Assembly (NCBI GenBank): GCA_963281255.1
Contig: OY725489.1
Span: 5,084,001 to 5,148,000 of the forward strand
Source of the DNA: Aphrocallistes beatrix
Taxonomy: Eukaryota; Porifera; Hexactinellida; Sceptrulophora; Aphrocallistidae
Reading direction: 5' to 3'
DNA length: 64,000 nt
Shown here: positions 10,359 through 22,748 of the stretch, in pieces
Layout: the number at the start of each line of letters is the position of its first letter
How positions within the stretch are numbered: position 1 is the first letter of the stretch
The notes under the pieces: generated by a model
Database searches by the model: none
Seen by the model: the letters and a program-made list of their open reading frames with translations, nothing else
Told to the model about the DNA's origin: nothing
Translations under genes and position numbers: made by a program

Positions 10359-11490
10359 TTTCTATCTACTCTCACACAATTAGAGAGTGTACGATTCTGT
10401 TATCAGAAAAAATTTTAAACACGATTTCTCATTTGAATTGTATTAAAATAATCTGAACGTATTTATATGTTTGTCTGTCACTGCAGACTACCTTTGGTTT
10501 TTTTAAAAATGGCCTAGGAAGGGTCCAAACTTCGCTAACACCCCTGACTACTTCTTCACACAACACATAAAAAGCTCAAGTTCTACTTCGAGTCGAAAGT
10601 GTATTAGTTTTAAAATTGTTTCCCTACTAATATATAAGACCTTTGTGCAGTTGGATTGAAGCTATTCAAGCTTGTTATCGTAAGGCACCCCAGTAGGTAA
10701 TAGAGATCAACTGAAGTCGGTATATAAGTATTTTGAATTCAACAATCATCTAATCCAGTTTCAGGTCACGATTTAATTTGGGGTACAAATCTACCCCATA
10801 AATCTCCTACGCAAAATTATCCATAATTTCTTTATGTACCCATATTGAATTTTGAATTCCTTTGATAAGCTTATATAATGTAATGATCTTAGTGACACAC
10901 TTGAGTTTGATTGAATACACTATTCATTAAAGTTAACATTCGCCAGAATAACCAAATTTTAGAATTGCTTCAATTTAACTGAAAAACTCCTTAAGCGCCC
11001 CCTATCTATTTTCACTCAATTTTTTGGAAAAAAGGCCCAATCTCTTGTTTTAAAGGTGTAAAAGGGTCAAAATCTCGGCCTTTTTTCAGAAAAGGGCGAA
11101 TATTTCACCTCTAAAACCCTATATCAAACTTTGAAAGCTATTCTCGAGCTTATTTTGAGAATTTGTTTACTTTATGTATATATTGTAAACGATATATATT
11201 AAAACTCAATGGTTTTTTTATTTGTGCTATTGATTTGACAAACTGGAAGGTGCTAGAAACATGAACTTTGTACACAGGTGAATAATAATGAGACTTACTT
11301 TAGATAGACAAATTTCATACCTTTTCTATACAATATATATGGCTTCACTATCATAATACAAATCATCGTACGATTTCACAAATAGACTGTCCTTAATACT
11401 ATTAATACTTCAAACAATAACTTATATAACTTACTTAAGTATGTTAATTATATTATAGCCTATAGCAATTAGTAGTACAATATTTCCACA
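10359..11490. other. AT-rich non-coding stretch
   Basis: No gene or complete element recognised. Weak relatives of the 140-bp repeat (AAACCCTATATCAAACTTTG, then a GTTTACTTTATG block) occur at about 11100-11200. Confidence 0.4.
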
Positions 11491-11494
11491 ACTT

Positions 11495-11733
11495 TTGGCG
11501 AATTTTGAAAATATGCTAGAGACTAGCTTTCAACGGTTGATATAGGATTTTTAGGGGTGTAGATTCCGAATATCGCATTTTCGAAATTATATGATGAATA
11601 TTTTGTTTATTTTTGTTTACAATAGATATATAAAGTAAACAAATATCAAAAAGAAACTAGAGACTTTCAACGGTTGTTGTTTCTAGGCGCCTACAGGGCG
11701 ATTCTGGGGGGCACAAAGTGTCCGCAAGCTGGG
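11495..11733. repeat. 140-bp repeat fragment plus GC-rich box (reverse)
   Basis: The segment GAGACTAGCTTTCAACGGTT, then GGGGTGTAGATT and AAAGTAAACAAAT, belongs to the 140-bp repeat family. At 11683-11733 it joins a reverse-oriented GC-rich box (TAGGCGCCTACAGGGCGATT followed by CACAAAGTGTCCGC). The box has lost part of its outer stem. Confidence 0.7.
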
Positions 11734-13238
11734 TTTCATATTTGTAGGATTTATTTTTCACGTTCTGATTATCCCGGAATTTGCATACTTTTTTAGTACA
11801 TGCCAAGGATAACAAAAAGGAATGCTCGAGAACAATTAAAAATGCCCGAGTTATATGCCAAAGTTACTGGGGAAACTATGAAGACCACCTTTATACCTGG
11901 AACGGGAATGTTCACATTTTGGGAATCAACATTATAGGGACTTCACTACTAAGCATTAAGACGAATTATGGCGTTCACTGATACCCTAGATTCACCGACC
12001 TGGTGTATCAGATGAACCATTATCACACCAGTTCGTGTTTCAAAATTTCCTGATCCAAACTTACTCTCGGGTGTACTAGAGCTATTAATTATTCCTTTCA
12101 CAGTTAACTTCTATTTTCTATTAACTTATATTTTATTCTATTTTAACTTCTATTCTATTTTATAAACTGAATCGTCTGAAATATATTAGTGGAGAGTCCT
12201 TTCTCTAATTAATTCTGAGAGTGTTTTCCTGTATGCCTTTGATGAAATACATATGCGACTTGCTTGAGGTGTCTAACTCGATAGAGGACTCACTGGCTCT
12301 AGTAGATTCTTAACAGCAGCGATAGTAATCTCATCAAACACTACATCTGGATGGTCACTTACAGATTGAACATGTAAAACTGGATGAATAATTAATATCA
12401 ACGAGGCGCAGGTATACATTCCATGTATCGTGGAATATATGATGGTGTATTATTCCACTTCTTCCTAGACGGGTTAGTTGTCGATTCTTAGTTTTATATA
12501 ACAAGTCATAAGATACTACGTAGTTATTAGAAGAACCATCGTGTTCTGCTTTGCATTTGCAATCAAGTGCAGGTTGCAGTAAAGACTAAAGCGAGCATAT
12601 ATTTATTACCTGCCGATAACCAATATCACAGTAAACTAATATTTAGTGTAAAACCTTTTTATGACTTGGTAATTGAATCATATAATTTTCAGTATAGATA
12701 GATGTTTCATTTGTAGAACGAGAACGCCTTTGATTTGAAAAAGGATAGTCATTGATACACTTTATTGGGTAAATATCCACGGGTAAATTAATACCAAATT
12801 AAGTTGATCGCCAAGAACCTTAAGGTAGACGATCATTCAAAGATAAGGGAATTGGTGCTGCCGAAATGACATTGAAATTTTTTTTCATCATATTTTTGAT
12901 TTACGGTTGATGATTTTAGGGAAAGCCTTTACCATCAATGATTTGAGATAGAATTTAGAAAAGCATTTTCAGGACAAATCTTCGCGCTAGAGGTCCCATT
13001 TGATCCTCGTTTTGTCATTATTATACTGTTATTATCATTGGGTGGATCGAGTGAATTAATAATTATCATAATATAATTTTAAAGGAATTAATAGTATATC
13101 ATATAGTAAATAGAAGCTGAATTCATACACCAATTTATTGAGTGACATGTTTCAAAGAAATTGCACCTTTTGACAACCTAATTATTTTGTAGTTATTTAC
13201 ATAGTGCATTTTTATCGAGTATGGGTTGTAATTACATA
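11734..13238. other. Non-coding stretch
   Basis: No open frame with family resemblance, no inverted ends and no tandem array seen. Confidence 0.45.
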
Positions 13239-14602
13239 CAGGGTGATCCAAAAGTTCTGCAACAAATTTTGCTAGTATTATACTTACACATGAGGATATA
13301 CAGGGTGACCCATAAGTTCTGTTACAAGCTTCATTAGGTATAAAATTTCTTATACTCAAACGATCTTAGTTATTATGGTCCTTAGAGATTGTAATTCGAA
13401 TATCCTTAATGATTTTAAAAGATTTTTCGATTCTATGACTTAGAAATGTGTTTTGTATGGTGAGTTTTGAGAAAAAAAAATGTGTCCTGGACCGCAGCGA
13501 AAATCGTGAATCAGGCCCCACTGCTTTTCAAGTTATCTTCCCAGAGTCTTCAAATTCTAGGAAAAATTAGCTCACACATTTCCCTCGCGAACTCTAAATT
13601 TGTAGAGATATAAGATGTTCAGATCAGTGCATTTTGAAGACCATTTGGATCATATTTTTCTGTGATGTGAAAAAAAGTGCCATTTTGGGGAATTTTGCAA
13701 AATGTACCTAATTTGAACTGCGACTGAATAACTTTTTCTCGTTTCTGATAACGAATTCAGTGGATTTATGAAATCTTTTTATGGCGAAGAAAGGTACCTG
13801 GTGCTAAATCGTCATGGGACATCGATTATGAAGACATTTTTTACAGAAGCAGTGGGGCCTGATTCACGATTTTCGCTGCGGTCCAGGACACATTTTTTTT
13901 CTCTCAAAACTCACCATACAAAACACATTTCTAAGTCATAGAATCGAAAAATCTTTTAAAATCATTGAGGATATTCGAATTACAATCTCTAAGGACCATA
14001 ATAACTAAGATCGTTTGAGTACAAGAAATTTTATACCTAATGAAGCTTGTAACAGAACTTATGGGTCACCCTGTAACATCCGATATTTCGTTTTACTTGA
14101 AAATTATGAGGATTATTTCAATTATTTTGCAATCCAATTGCCTCTCTTTCCTAATATATTTGCTAAGGTGGATCATAAATGTTTGTGTGTTTAGAAAAAA
14201 GAGAAAAATCAAAAGAAAAAATCTCGAATGCTTGGTACATTCTATTATTATACTTTAACTATTGTTGTTCTTATTGGTGATTCCCCGTCAATAAACCAAA
14301 AAAAAAAGTCATATATTAGTATTTTGAATTAATGACTCACTATAGGAAGATATAAATATAATTAAACAGGAGAAAAAAGTTTTTTTCGAACTTGACATTT
14401 TTGAGATCATATTATTGGAGTCCAGGGTATATTATATTTCAAAAATTTGTATAAAAAATATTTTAACCAATGAATAATGTCCATTTCTAAACTAGAAGGG
14501 TGGTAGATTCCATAGATGCAAACCGATTTAAAGTTAGACTAAATTATCTTAGTCAAATCAATGAATTAGAATTTATAGTTGCAGAACTTTTGGATCACCC
14601 AG
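13239..14602. mobile_element. Outer TIR element (Tc1/mariner-type MITE)
   Basis: The left end CAGGGTGATCCAAAAGTTCT is inverted at the right end as AGAACTTTTGGATCACCCAG. TA lies on both outer sides (13237-13238 and 14603-14604). It has been split by the inner element at 13301-14073. With the insert removed it is about 590 bp and non-coding. Confidence 0.85.
13301..14073. mobile_element. Inner TIR/foldback element nested in a relative
   Basis: The ends CAGGGTGACCCATAAGTTCT and complement are flanked by TA (13299-13300 and 14074-14075). The arms are long: the tract TTATGGTCCTTAGAGATTGT and much of the next 150 bp return inverted before the right end. Its terminus closely resembles that of the element it sits in. 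Non-coding. Confidence 0.9.
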
Positions 14603-14604
14603 TA

Positions 14605-15480
14605 GATTATTAGATATTAATTAATCCGAATTATTTATTATAATGGTAACTGAGTTTAGGTCAGTAAACGATAATTAATAGAATTCATACTAAGTAAATT
14701 TAGATTATTATCTATGATAATAGTGATTCTAGGTATATTTCTAGGATTGAGGTTTCTGCGCGGCCCATTTCTTATTTTCGACTTAAGGTATAATGTATTT
14801 ACTTAAGAAAAAAAATTAAATTGCCCACCTAAGCATCACAGTTAAAAGTTAGTTTTAAGAAAATCATAATAATTTCGGACATTGTAGTCCGGTCCACGTA
14901 ATTGCAATAAAAAATATTGAATTCTCTTCATTCCTAAACAAATGAAATCATTTTCAAGTTAAAAAATTGCCTCAAAAAAGGTATGTTTTAAAATGGAGAT
15001 TTTCAATACGTTTTATTTTGGTAGGGATAATTCAATTCAATTCAATTTCAAATATGAATTCTACTATATTGTAACTAATTTGGTGCTCAAAATTACTTTT
15101 AATGAGGTATCTTGGAAAAAGCCTATTTCCACATGTTTGGTAACTGTACGCATTCGACTTTCCTTCCTTTCACCCACTTTTCCATAGTAGTAAAAAACTG
15201 AAAAGCCACAAAAATAACAAATTTCGAAATGGATTATGTTGAATGTAATCAATACTAGGCACTCGCGGGTGACTCAGCGAATACGAAGTGTGCGAAGCGT
15301 GCTTATATCAGAATAATTCAGAATGAATATTGTCACTTTGTGTTAGACTGGTCCAATCCAGTATACCCTGAATTAGCACTGGGGTACTTCCTAAATATAG
15401 TAACTACCCCATATTTTATGGCTTCCCCGTTCAAAATGACAACCGGAGATGAGTAAGCAACATTCCTGTTTAGGCGTATC
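14605..15480. other. AT-rich non-coding stretch
   Basis: No gene supported. Short frames of about 62-64 codons at 14993-15252 overlap on opposite strands and have no recognisable domain. Confidence 0.4.
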
Positions 15481-15481
15481 G

Positions 15482-15485
15482 ATCG

Positions 15486-15527
<42 letters not shown>
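15482..15527. repeat. (ATCT)n microsatellite
   Basis: An uninterrupted tetranucleotide run of about 11 ATCT units. Confidence 0.97.
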
Positions 15528-15876
15528 ATAATCTGTGAAAGATTGTAAAGCAATAGTTTAATAGAGGATTCTATTATAATAAAGAATTTCGAGTTATTTA
15601 TCCTCTCATCAGCTCTCTCTATGTAGCTAGTAGTGGGGGCTAACTATCTGGGTAATATATTTCGATTTTGGGTCGAGTAGGAAGCTGTAGTAGCTTAGCT
15701 AATGGTAGCGAATTCATAAATCTGTATGGAAATCGCGGCTATTTTGAGGTTTAGTTGATAGGAAGCTTGGTAGTGGAACTTTAACTTGGATAGTTTCAAT
15801 TTTGATGGTAGAGCGAATTCTGATAGCAGAAAGGTGTTGTTGGGAAGGATTTGAATCTAGTTGATATTGGAGGAAT

Positions 15877-16011
15877 GATATATATCCCTACTTGGACTTG
15901 GGGTAAAATGTATAAATAGAAAATTCCCACTTTCATTTTCAATTTCAATTAACTTTCAATTAACTTTCACTTTCACTTCAACATTCCGAGTCCAAGTAGG
16001 GATATATATAT
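15877..16011. repeat. Short inverted-repeat element
   Basis: The ends TATATCCCTACTTGGACT and AGTCCAAGTAGGGATATA are inverted around a short interior that includes repeats of AATTAACTTTC and CTTTCACTT. This looks like a small MITE with a likely TA target. Confidence 0.8.
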
Positions 16012-16280
16012 ATGTATGCCCTAGCTCGCAAGGCGCTGTTAGCCAGCACATTCCTAGAGTCGTCGTGTGTGGTACTTCCTAGCTAGGCATACTATATATG
16101 TCAACTATTTACAGTATTTAGCTATTTTGAGATTGCTTATGGTACTTGAGTATAATTTATTTTGTTATTGTAGCTAGTCAACATTTAGTCTGTTAATTCC
16201 TTTTTCTCACAGGTAACCCACAATGACATAAGATTTAAGTATTACCTTGTCTTTATCATATCGCATCAAAAATTATTTTA

Positions 16281-16523
16281 GTGATGGCTCATTTTGCAGT
16301 ACCTAAAAGTAAAGGAAATCCCTTAGATGATTTTGCAACCAACAAGTATAATTCTGACGAGGATGAAGATTTCGATATAAGTGAAGAGGAACTAACTTCT
16401 AGTGACTATGAAACTGAACCTGAGACTGATTGCACAACACAACAAGATTTTTCATCAGAGATCACATACCACTTAGCATACTTTGGAATGCTGAATTCGA
16501 ACCTGCAATCAGAATTTCTCTAG
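16281..16523 (+). CDS. Acidic N-terminal segment, possible first exon of the next gene
   Basis: An open frame of about 80 codons begins MAHFAVPKSKGNPLDDFATN and is rich in Asp and Glu (NSDEDEDFDISEEELTSS). It lies in the same frame as the protein starting at 16677, 132 codons away, but a stop at 16521 separates them. An AG at about 16659, in CATTTCAATTCAAG, could be a splice acceptor, so this may be an upstream exon of the same transposon-like gene. No domain recognised. The link is inferred from position and frame. Confidence 0.35.
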   Translation: MMAHFAVPKSKGNPLDDFATNKYNSDEDEDFDISEEELTSSDYETEPETDCTTQQDFSSEITYHLAYFGMLNSNLQSEFL

Positions 16524-16676
16524 CACGTCTAGTTTTCCTAAATCAAATATTCATTTTTTCAATAGTATCGTGTTATATAGATACTAAATTACTATATAGA
16601 CATGTGTATTTTGTTTCAATTATCTTGACTATAAATAACTTTACTCATTTCAATTCAAGCAAATCAAATTCTAATC

Positions 16677-18359
16677 ATGCATCGAGCTTGTACAAATCAT
16701 CCCGACAATTTTTGCTACGTTTGTGTGTTTTTTTTCGTCAAATCTCAAAGAAGAACAATCACGAATCAATTGAAGAATATCTACGAATTGTATTTCGGAT
16801 GTCCACTTGGCGACCAGGACAAGTCATGGGCACCACGTGTGATATGCACTTCTTGTTCAAGTGGACTACGTGATTGGTTAAACAAAAGGAAACTTTCAAT
16901 GCCATTTGCTATTCCCATGGTCTGGAGGGAACAGAAAAATCACTATGATGATTGTTACTTCTGTCTTATCGACATTACAGGATTTTCAAGCAAGAATAAG
17001 CATACCATTGTTTACCCCGACTTAGAATCTGCTCGCAGACCAATTCCACACGGCATCTTACCAATCCCAATTCCTAAGCCACAGCAAATCAACTTCGAGT
17101 CTGAAATGGTGGAAGATTTGGAATTTGCCGCGGAAGAAGTTCATACATATTGTACAGATCCTAACTATGTCCCAGAAGATGAATTACTAGCGCCACAAAC
17201 ATTTTCACAGGGAGAATTGAACGACCTGATCAGGGATTTAGACTTATCCAAAGAAAAAGCTGAACTTCTTGCATCCAGGCTCAAACAGAAAAACCTACTC
17301 GACAAAGATGTCTTAATATCTCACTATCGCAAGAGAAATTTGGATATCGCTCAACACTTCACCACTGATGGTCCACTGTGTTATTGTAATGATATAGAAG
17401 GACTCTATGCAAACCTATTACAAGAATATTCTTCCTCTGATTGGCGACTTTTCATCGACTCTTCAAAACGCAGTTTGAAGGTTGTTCTGTTGCATAACGG
17501 AAATCTAAAGCCTGGACTTCCAATTGCTCACTCCGTCTATCTCAAGGAAACCTTCGTAAATTTGCAGGAAACTTTGGAGGCAATAAAGTATAGAACATAT
17601 GCATGGAATATCTGCGGTGATCTTAAGGTAATCGGGCTATTGATGGGTTTACAGCAAGGTTTTACGAAGTATTGTTGTTTCCTTTGTCTATGGGACAGCC
17701 GTGCAACTGGTGAACATTACAAATAATGTGATTGGCCGAAGAGAACCTCTGAAGTGGGAAAAACCAATTTGCAACATTCACCATTGGTTGATCCAAACAA
17801 AATTTTCTTACCACCATTTCATATAAAACTTGGATTAATGAAAACATTCGTAAAAACAATGGGCAAAACAAATTCAGCAGGATTTCAGCATTTGGAGAGC
17901 AAATTTCCAAATTTAAGCGAGGCAAAGATCAAAGAGGGAGTCTTTGTAGGACCACAAATCAGACAAGTATTCAGAGATGCAGATTTTGAGGATACTTTAT
18001 CCGAACTGGAACTGAATGCTTGGAATTCTTTTAAATGGGTTTGTGAGAATTTTTTAGGAAACAAGAAGTCGTCGGATTATAGAGAAGGAGTGGAAACCTT
18101 GCTTAACGCATATGAGAAGATGGGCTGCCGCATGTCGCTAAAGCTTCACTTCTTGCACTCCCACCTTGATTTCTTTCCTGAGAACCTTGGTGCTGTAAGT
18201 GATGAACAGGGTGAGAGATTCCACCAGGATATACAACAAATGGAAACCCGATACCAAGGTTTCTGGAATGAGGGCATGATGTCCGATTACTGTTGGAGGC
18301 TGTTTAGAGATAATCCCAACAAGATATACAAAAGGGAGTCATACTCTCAACACCTTTAG
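16677..18359 (+). pseudogene. Unclassified multicopy transposase-like protein, one internal stop
   Basis: The frame is 560 codons, interrupted only by TAA at codon 350 (17724-17726), after which it continues in phase. The N-terminus has paired cysteines (C5, NFCYVC at 13 and 16, VICTSC, DDCYFC) suggesting zinc binding. A second cysteine group follows at KYCCFLCLWDSR. I recognise the sequence style (SDEQGERFHQDI, RYQGFWNEGMMSDYCW) as a family with many copies in invertebrate genomes, usually left uncharacterised. Acidic residues D261 (LFIDSSKRSLK), D315 (NICGDLKVI) and E513 (EQGERFHQ) sit in conserved-looking motifs and could be a DDE triad. HIKLGLMK at about 381-388 may be part of the same fold. 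That assignment is inference. No terminal repeats were found around it. Confidence 0.7.
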
Positions 18360-19156
18360 ATTTAGTTTTCTTAGCTTATCTTTCCACTTCTAACATTATA
18401 TATATTCTCCCTAGTTTGTGAGTAGTTGATCTACTACTATGTTAAATAAAAAACAGCCATGACTATCAAATTTAGGAAAATACCAAAAAGTCGATGACTT
18501 GTAGCTAGAAAAATCTAGACGTGCTAGAAGGAATCTGAAAGCAGATTTGAATTCAGCGTAAAAAAGTATCTTAGAAAATGACAACGTAATACTTGATGAG
18601 ATCGTGAAGTTAAATTTTGTTGACCTGTGTTATTGTACCGACACTTCTACCGATTCTGAAACTGTGATGGATTTGTCACATTCAGACTTCGAAAATGAAT
18701 GTTATACTTCCCGCGGCGGGACTAAATGGTATTCTTCTACTCATTCGAATTGTCCAGATGTGCCTGTTAAGTGATATGACATTGTAATATTATCAAATTT
18801 TTCCTTTTAATATGAAAAAATCTGTCAAAAGGCCTAATTGAGAATATTGCAGTAAATATATGTGCAGAAGAGCTTCATTTAACGAGTTAGAACAAGAGAT
18901 TGGATTTTTCCAAAGTATTTCGACAGCCAAAAACTAGCTGAGACTCGTAGGGAAATTTTGTGTGAAAAATGTGCAATTCCAAACTTTGAATATTTTGGCT
19001 TAATTTAACTTTAAAATAATTCCACTCCAAAAAAGTAACAATGACATATAATATGTTTGTAGAAATTCAAATGCATCAGGATAGAAACATGTATTGGCTT
19101 CTTTTATTTCACAATTAATTACAATTTTACTAATTTTATATTTACAATCATTATAT
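18360..19156. other. Non-coding flank of the transposase-like gene
   Basis: Short acidic coding-like remnants (for example around 18640-18700, with STDSET and MDLSHSDFEN-like readings) lie downstream, interrupted by stops. Nothing firm. Confidence 0.3.
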
Positions 19157-19240
19157 ACAAGCGCGCTTCGCTTGCTTGCGCTGCGCGGCTTGCAGACACT
19201 GCGTGTTCGCAGAGTCGCCCTGCGGGCGCGGGCGCCTGGA
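19157..19240. repeat. GC-rich double-hairpin box, subfamily B
   Basis: Begins ACAAGCGCGCTTCGCTTGCT, then the stem GCAGACAC-TGC-GTGTTCGC, and a second hairpin CGCCC-TG-CGGGCG. It is followed by ATCACTCAATCTAAACTATT, which also follows the 60851 copy. Confidence 0.85.
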
Positions 19241-19279
19241 ATCACTCAATCTAAACTATTTTTGGATTATTTTATCTAT

Positions 19280-19839
19280 ATCCTTACTATTAAAACTCGA
19301 TTATTGTTTGTTTGTGTGTTTGTGTATATATATATATATATCTGTAACGAATTGATTGAAGAAACTGCTAGGCGTAGAAAGCTGATTTTTGGCATGTGGG
19401 AGTCTTTTGGCTATGGCTCCAGTAAGTTCTGAGTTCAGAGCAAAATGTCGACTCATCATGGAATTATGACGTCATTGTCACATTTTTAAAAGTTAAGCAA
19501 CATAGTTATTCGAGCATAACTCAGCCATTATAGGAGATAGAAGGCTGAAATTTTAATAGAATCTGTATACTAACATATCTCACATATGATGCGACTTTTA
19601 TCAAAAAATGATGACTCATCACTTTGTTATGACGTCATCATTACGCATCTCAAATTTTAAAATTGACAAATTTTGTGCTTTTTCGAGTGAAATCGGTTTT
19701 AACACTAAGATGGACATATTTAGAGATGTTATCTCCCTTATAATTAACCAATGTCACCTCCAGGCGACCGAAGGGAGCCTCCGGCGGACACGAAGTGTCC
19801 GCCAGCCGCGCAGCGCAAGCAAGCGAAGCGCGCTTGTAC
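19280..19839 (+). repeat. A-type dispersed repeat, full-length copy
   Basis: This is the clearest complete copy of a roughly 560-bp repeat. It starts ATCCTTACTATTAAAACTCG, passes through a TA run and TGTAACGAATTGATTGAAGA, and carries two CRE-like TGACGTCA sites and an AP-1-like TGACTCA. It ends in a reverse-oriented GC-rich box (19758-19839) with the stem GGCGGACAC-GAA-GTGTCCGCC. No long reading frame. Other copies lie near 30.1-33.2, 35.0, 36.5, 37.4, 51.2-52.9 and 63.1 kb. Confidence 0.85.
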
Positions 19840-19844
19840 ATATT

Positions 19845-20090
19845 GTAAACAAAAGTAAACAAATGATTTATCAAATCGTTCTGAAAATATCATATCCGAA
19901 ATCTACACCCTTGAAAACCCCATGTCAACCGTTGGAAGCTTATTATAGCCTATTTTTGTAATGAGTTTACTTTATGTATCTAATGTAAACAAAAGTAAAC
20001 AAGTAATTTATCATATAGATCTGAAAATATTATATTCGAAATCTACACCCCTGAAAACCCCATGTCAACCGTTGGAAGCTACTCAAGAAT
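19845..20090. repeat. 140-bp tandem repeat, two units
   Basis: Two units start at 19845 and 19985 with GTAAACAAAAGTAAACAA. Each includes GAAATCTACACCC and CCCATGTCAACCGTTGGAAG. Related units occur at 11495, 27390, 34030, 36130, 60955 and 61140, often beside a GC-rich box. Confidence 0.85.
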
Positions 20091-20382
20091 ATTATACATA
20101 ATTCTTCAAATGGTGTGAAAATATGCACATAATCTTTTTCATTGCTATGCACTCACTATATTACATTTCTATTTTACTCCAATGTATTTGCATTATAAAA
20201 TAGTCGAATTTGATTGGTCAATACATTTTGTCACATTTCTCGGCGAGGTGTGAACATTTCGATTTGATCTTCGAACTTAATCCTAGATTCATCATTTGAC
20301 ACCTAAGCGCCAATTTTCATGTCTCAACGACTTACCAAATCTTCAATCAATTCGGACAAACAAAAAAATCCTAGAGTTTTAA

Positions 20383-21587
20383 GGTTGGCCTTTCCAATAA
20401 TAGCTAACTTTTGACTTTTTCAAACGATTCATCTCATTTTTTTAGTGCAGATTTGAATCGCAGAGTTATCTGCAAAACTACATTAATAATTGAAATAATT
20501 CAACAGATAAAAATTTTTTGAGAAAATTTGGTCATTTTACAAGGAAGAAATCGGACGCAATGTGCTTACAATCATTTAGAAACTTTTCAAATTCATTCAT
20601 AAATCGATAATCTAACTAATGATCAGACAAATTTTTGAAATTTTGAAAATTGAAAAAATTCACACCAAAACAGCCGAGGAATTTTATTTTTGGTAATTTT
20701 GACACTATTTTTTTCATAATTATCTTGTTAATCGTAATATCAAAATTATGTCTGTTCATTATGTTCTATTCTTCGAGATCTATCAAAAACCGTCGAGTTA
20801 TCGCCCCTATGTTGAATTTTCAAAAAGTTATCACCTTTATATTTGCTGAAAAAAAGTCTCAGAAAATAGGATTTAAAAAATATGTATATATGTCCCTCAA
20901 TTTCCAATAGTTTTAACTGCTTTAAAATATTAAATAACATGCAAATATCCTTATTCGACAACTTATAGCAATACTTAGATTCAAAATATGGTATATAAAA
21001 ATTGTTCACCATCAAAAGTGTGAAAAACTGGTCATTGATGACTGACCACCCAAAAAATGACCACATTCGATAGTATCCGCCGGGATCCCACATCAATAAC
21101 TTCTTTGAACAATGTCTGATAATCATTTTAATGCTAAATTCGTGCTCAGCACTAAATTTCCAGCAATTTTATATATATATTGACCATATTTGGATAAATT
21201 TTTGGATGTTCGTGCATAGCAACGGCTAGGAATTTTTTCCATTCTTGGCCGTTGCTAGGAACCCGCAGCCAAAGAATTTCTCCAAATGTGTCCAATATGT
21301 ATATCAAATTCCTGGAAATTTAGTGCTGAGCACGAATTTAGCATTAAAATGATGATCTGACATGGTTCAAAGAAGTTATGGATACGAGACATTTCGGTTC
21401 AAAAATGTATCTTTTTTTGGGTTACACCAGGTGGTACAAGTGGCTCTAAGTGGAGAAATATCAGCATTGAAATTCTAAAAATAGAAATTAATGTTTAGAA
21501 CCCCTTTAGGAATCTGTTTAGAACCCCTTTAGGAATCTTTTGGCAAATTTTTGTTAAAAAACAAAATGCCCTTAGGAAAGGCCAACC
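20383..21587. mobile_element. TTAA-flanked non-autonomous element, GGTTGGCC family
   Basis: 13-bp inverted ends GGTTGGCCTTTCC and GGAAAGGCCAACC are directly flanked by TTAA on both sides (20379-20382 and 21588-21591). TTAA targets are typical of piggyBac and Kolobok elements. The interior is itself palindromic: about 21100-21230 (AATGCTAAATTCGTGCTCAG) returns inverted at about 21250-21370. No transposase is present. Confidence 0.8.
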
Positions 21588-21999
21588 TTAATATATAAGA
21601 TTAACTTGAAATGTCAAATTGGTTGCTATTAGAGTAATATTGCTAAAAGGGTAGTAGCTAACAAAGCAAATTCCACTGTAATTAATTTAGTATTCAAACA
21701 CAATTTATTCAAAAAATGTGAAATTTCAGCCGATTTAGAACTACTTCATCCGTTTTCATTAATTTTAAAAGTTCGATTTGCTTATTATAAGAATACTTAT
21801 GTATGATAAAGGGATCTTGTACGAAATATTGAACGTAACCTGGAATTGGAGAATCTGGGATTAAATAACGAAAATACCGTTGAGTAACTGTAGTATCTTC
21901 CATGAATGGATTAGAAAATCGATTTTTAGACTTAACTTCAGAGTTTAATCGTCTTAAAACAGTGTCAAAAAAATTTTGAAAAAATTTATAATGTCAAAT

Positions 22000-22370
22000 C
22001 ACATTCCTGCGTTGCTATGGAAATGTAATTTGACATATTAGGGCTATACCTCAAAGACAACAAATAATGGACACTGATATATGGTGTATTCTGATATATA
22101 ATAGGGTACTTCTTACTTCTACACTCTGAATGCCTAAATATAATAGTTTTACAATTATGGAGCAAATTGTAATTTAGGTACACAAACTCAATGACTCCAT
22201 AACTATGAAACTGTTATATTTAGGCATTCAAAGTGTGTTATTATTGGTGATTAAGAAGTACCCTATTATATATATCAGAATACATAATATATTAGTGTCT
22301 ATCATTTGTTGTCTTTGAGATATAGCCCTAATATGTCAAATTACATTTCCATAGCAACGCAGGAATGTGC
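22000..22370. repeat. Foldback element, about 370 bp
   Basis: The left arm CACATTCCTGCGTTGCTATG and ATTAGGGCTATACCTCAAAG return inverted in the right arm. The arms are about 130 bp each. Non-coding. The CCTGCGTTGCTATGGAAA end resembles the arm ends near 46195 (CCAGCGTTGCTATGGAAA). Confidence 0.8.
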
Positions 22371-22748
22371 TGCATTCCAATCAAAATTTCCTGCATTGAT
22401 TAAGCATTTATAACGTTATTAAGACGGTATAAGCTAGGTTTGAAAATCGCTTAAATATTGCATGTTGCGCAATATGATCATGAAAACACAATTTAACAAC
22501 GGATTCGGATACACTAATATATTATTTATGTATGCTTGTAATAAATCCCGAAGGTCTATCGTACAGAGAAATACATTTTATTCTTGCTATTGTGAAATAG
22601 TATTAAGGCACTAGCCAATCCATAGTCCAGAAAATAAGGCCAATGCCAGTGCCTTAGTGTATTAAAATGCTATGATTTAGCATTTAATTTACGTTCAAGC
22701 TGAAATCCACTTACCACAACTACGAGTGGACTAAGCTCAAAAAAGCTA

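Noticed and set aside
16677-18359. Stop-codon reassignment, suggested by single in-frame stops in otherwise intact transposase-like genes
   Set aside because: The interrupting codons differ (TAA here, TGA in the mariner, both in the integrase element), and SIN1 ends normally at TAA with no internal stops. Ordinary pseudogene decay explains it.
19608-19961. Repeated peptide ATEGSLRRTRSVRQPRSASK in several frames
   Set aside because: It is the translation of the GC-rich box and flank and occurs wherever the box lies in that orientation; not a gene family.
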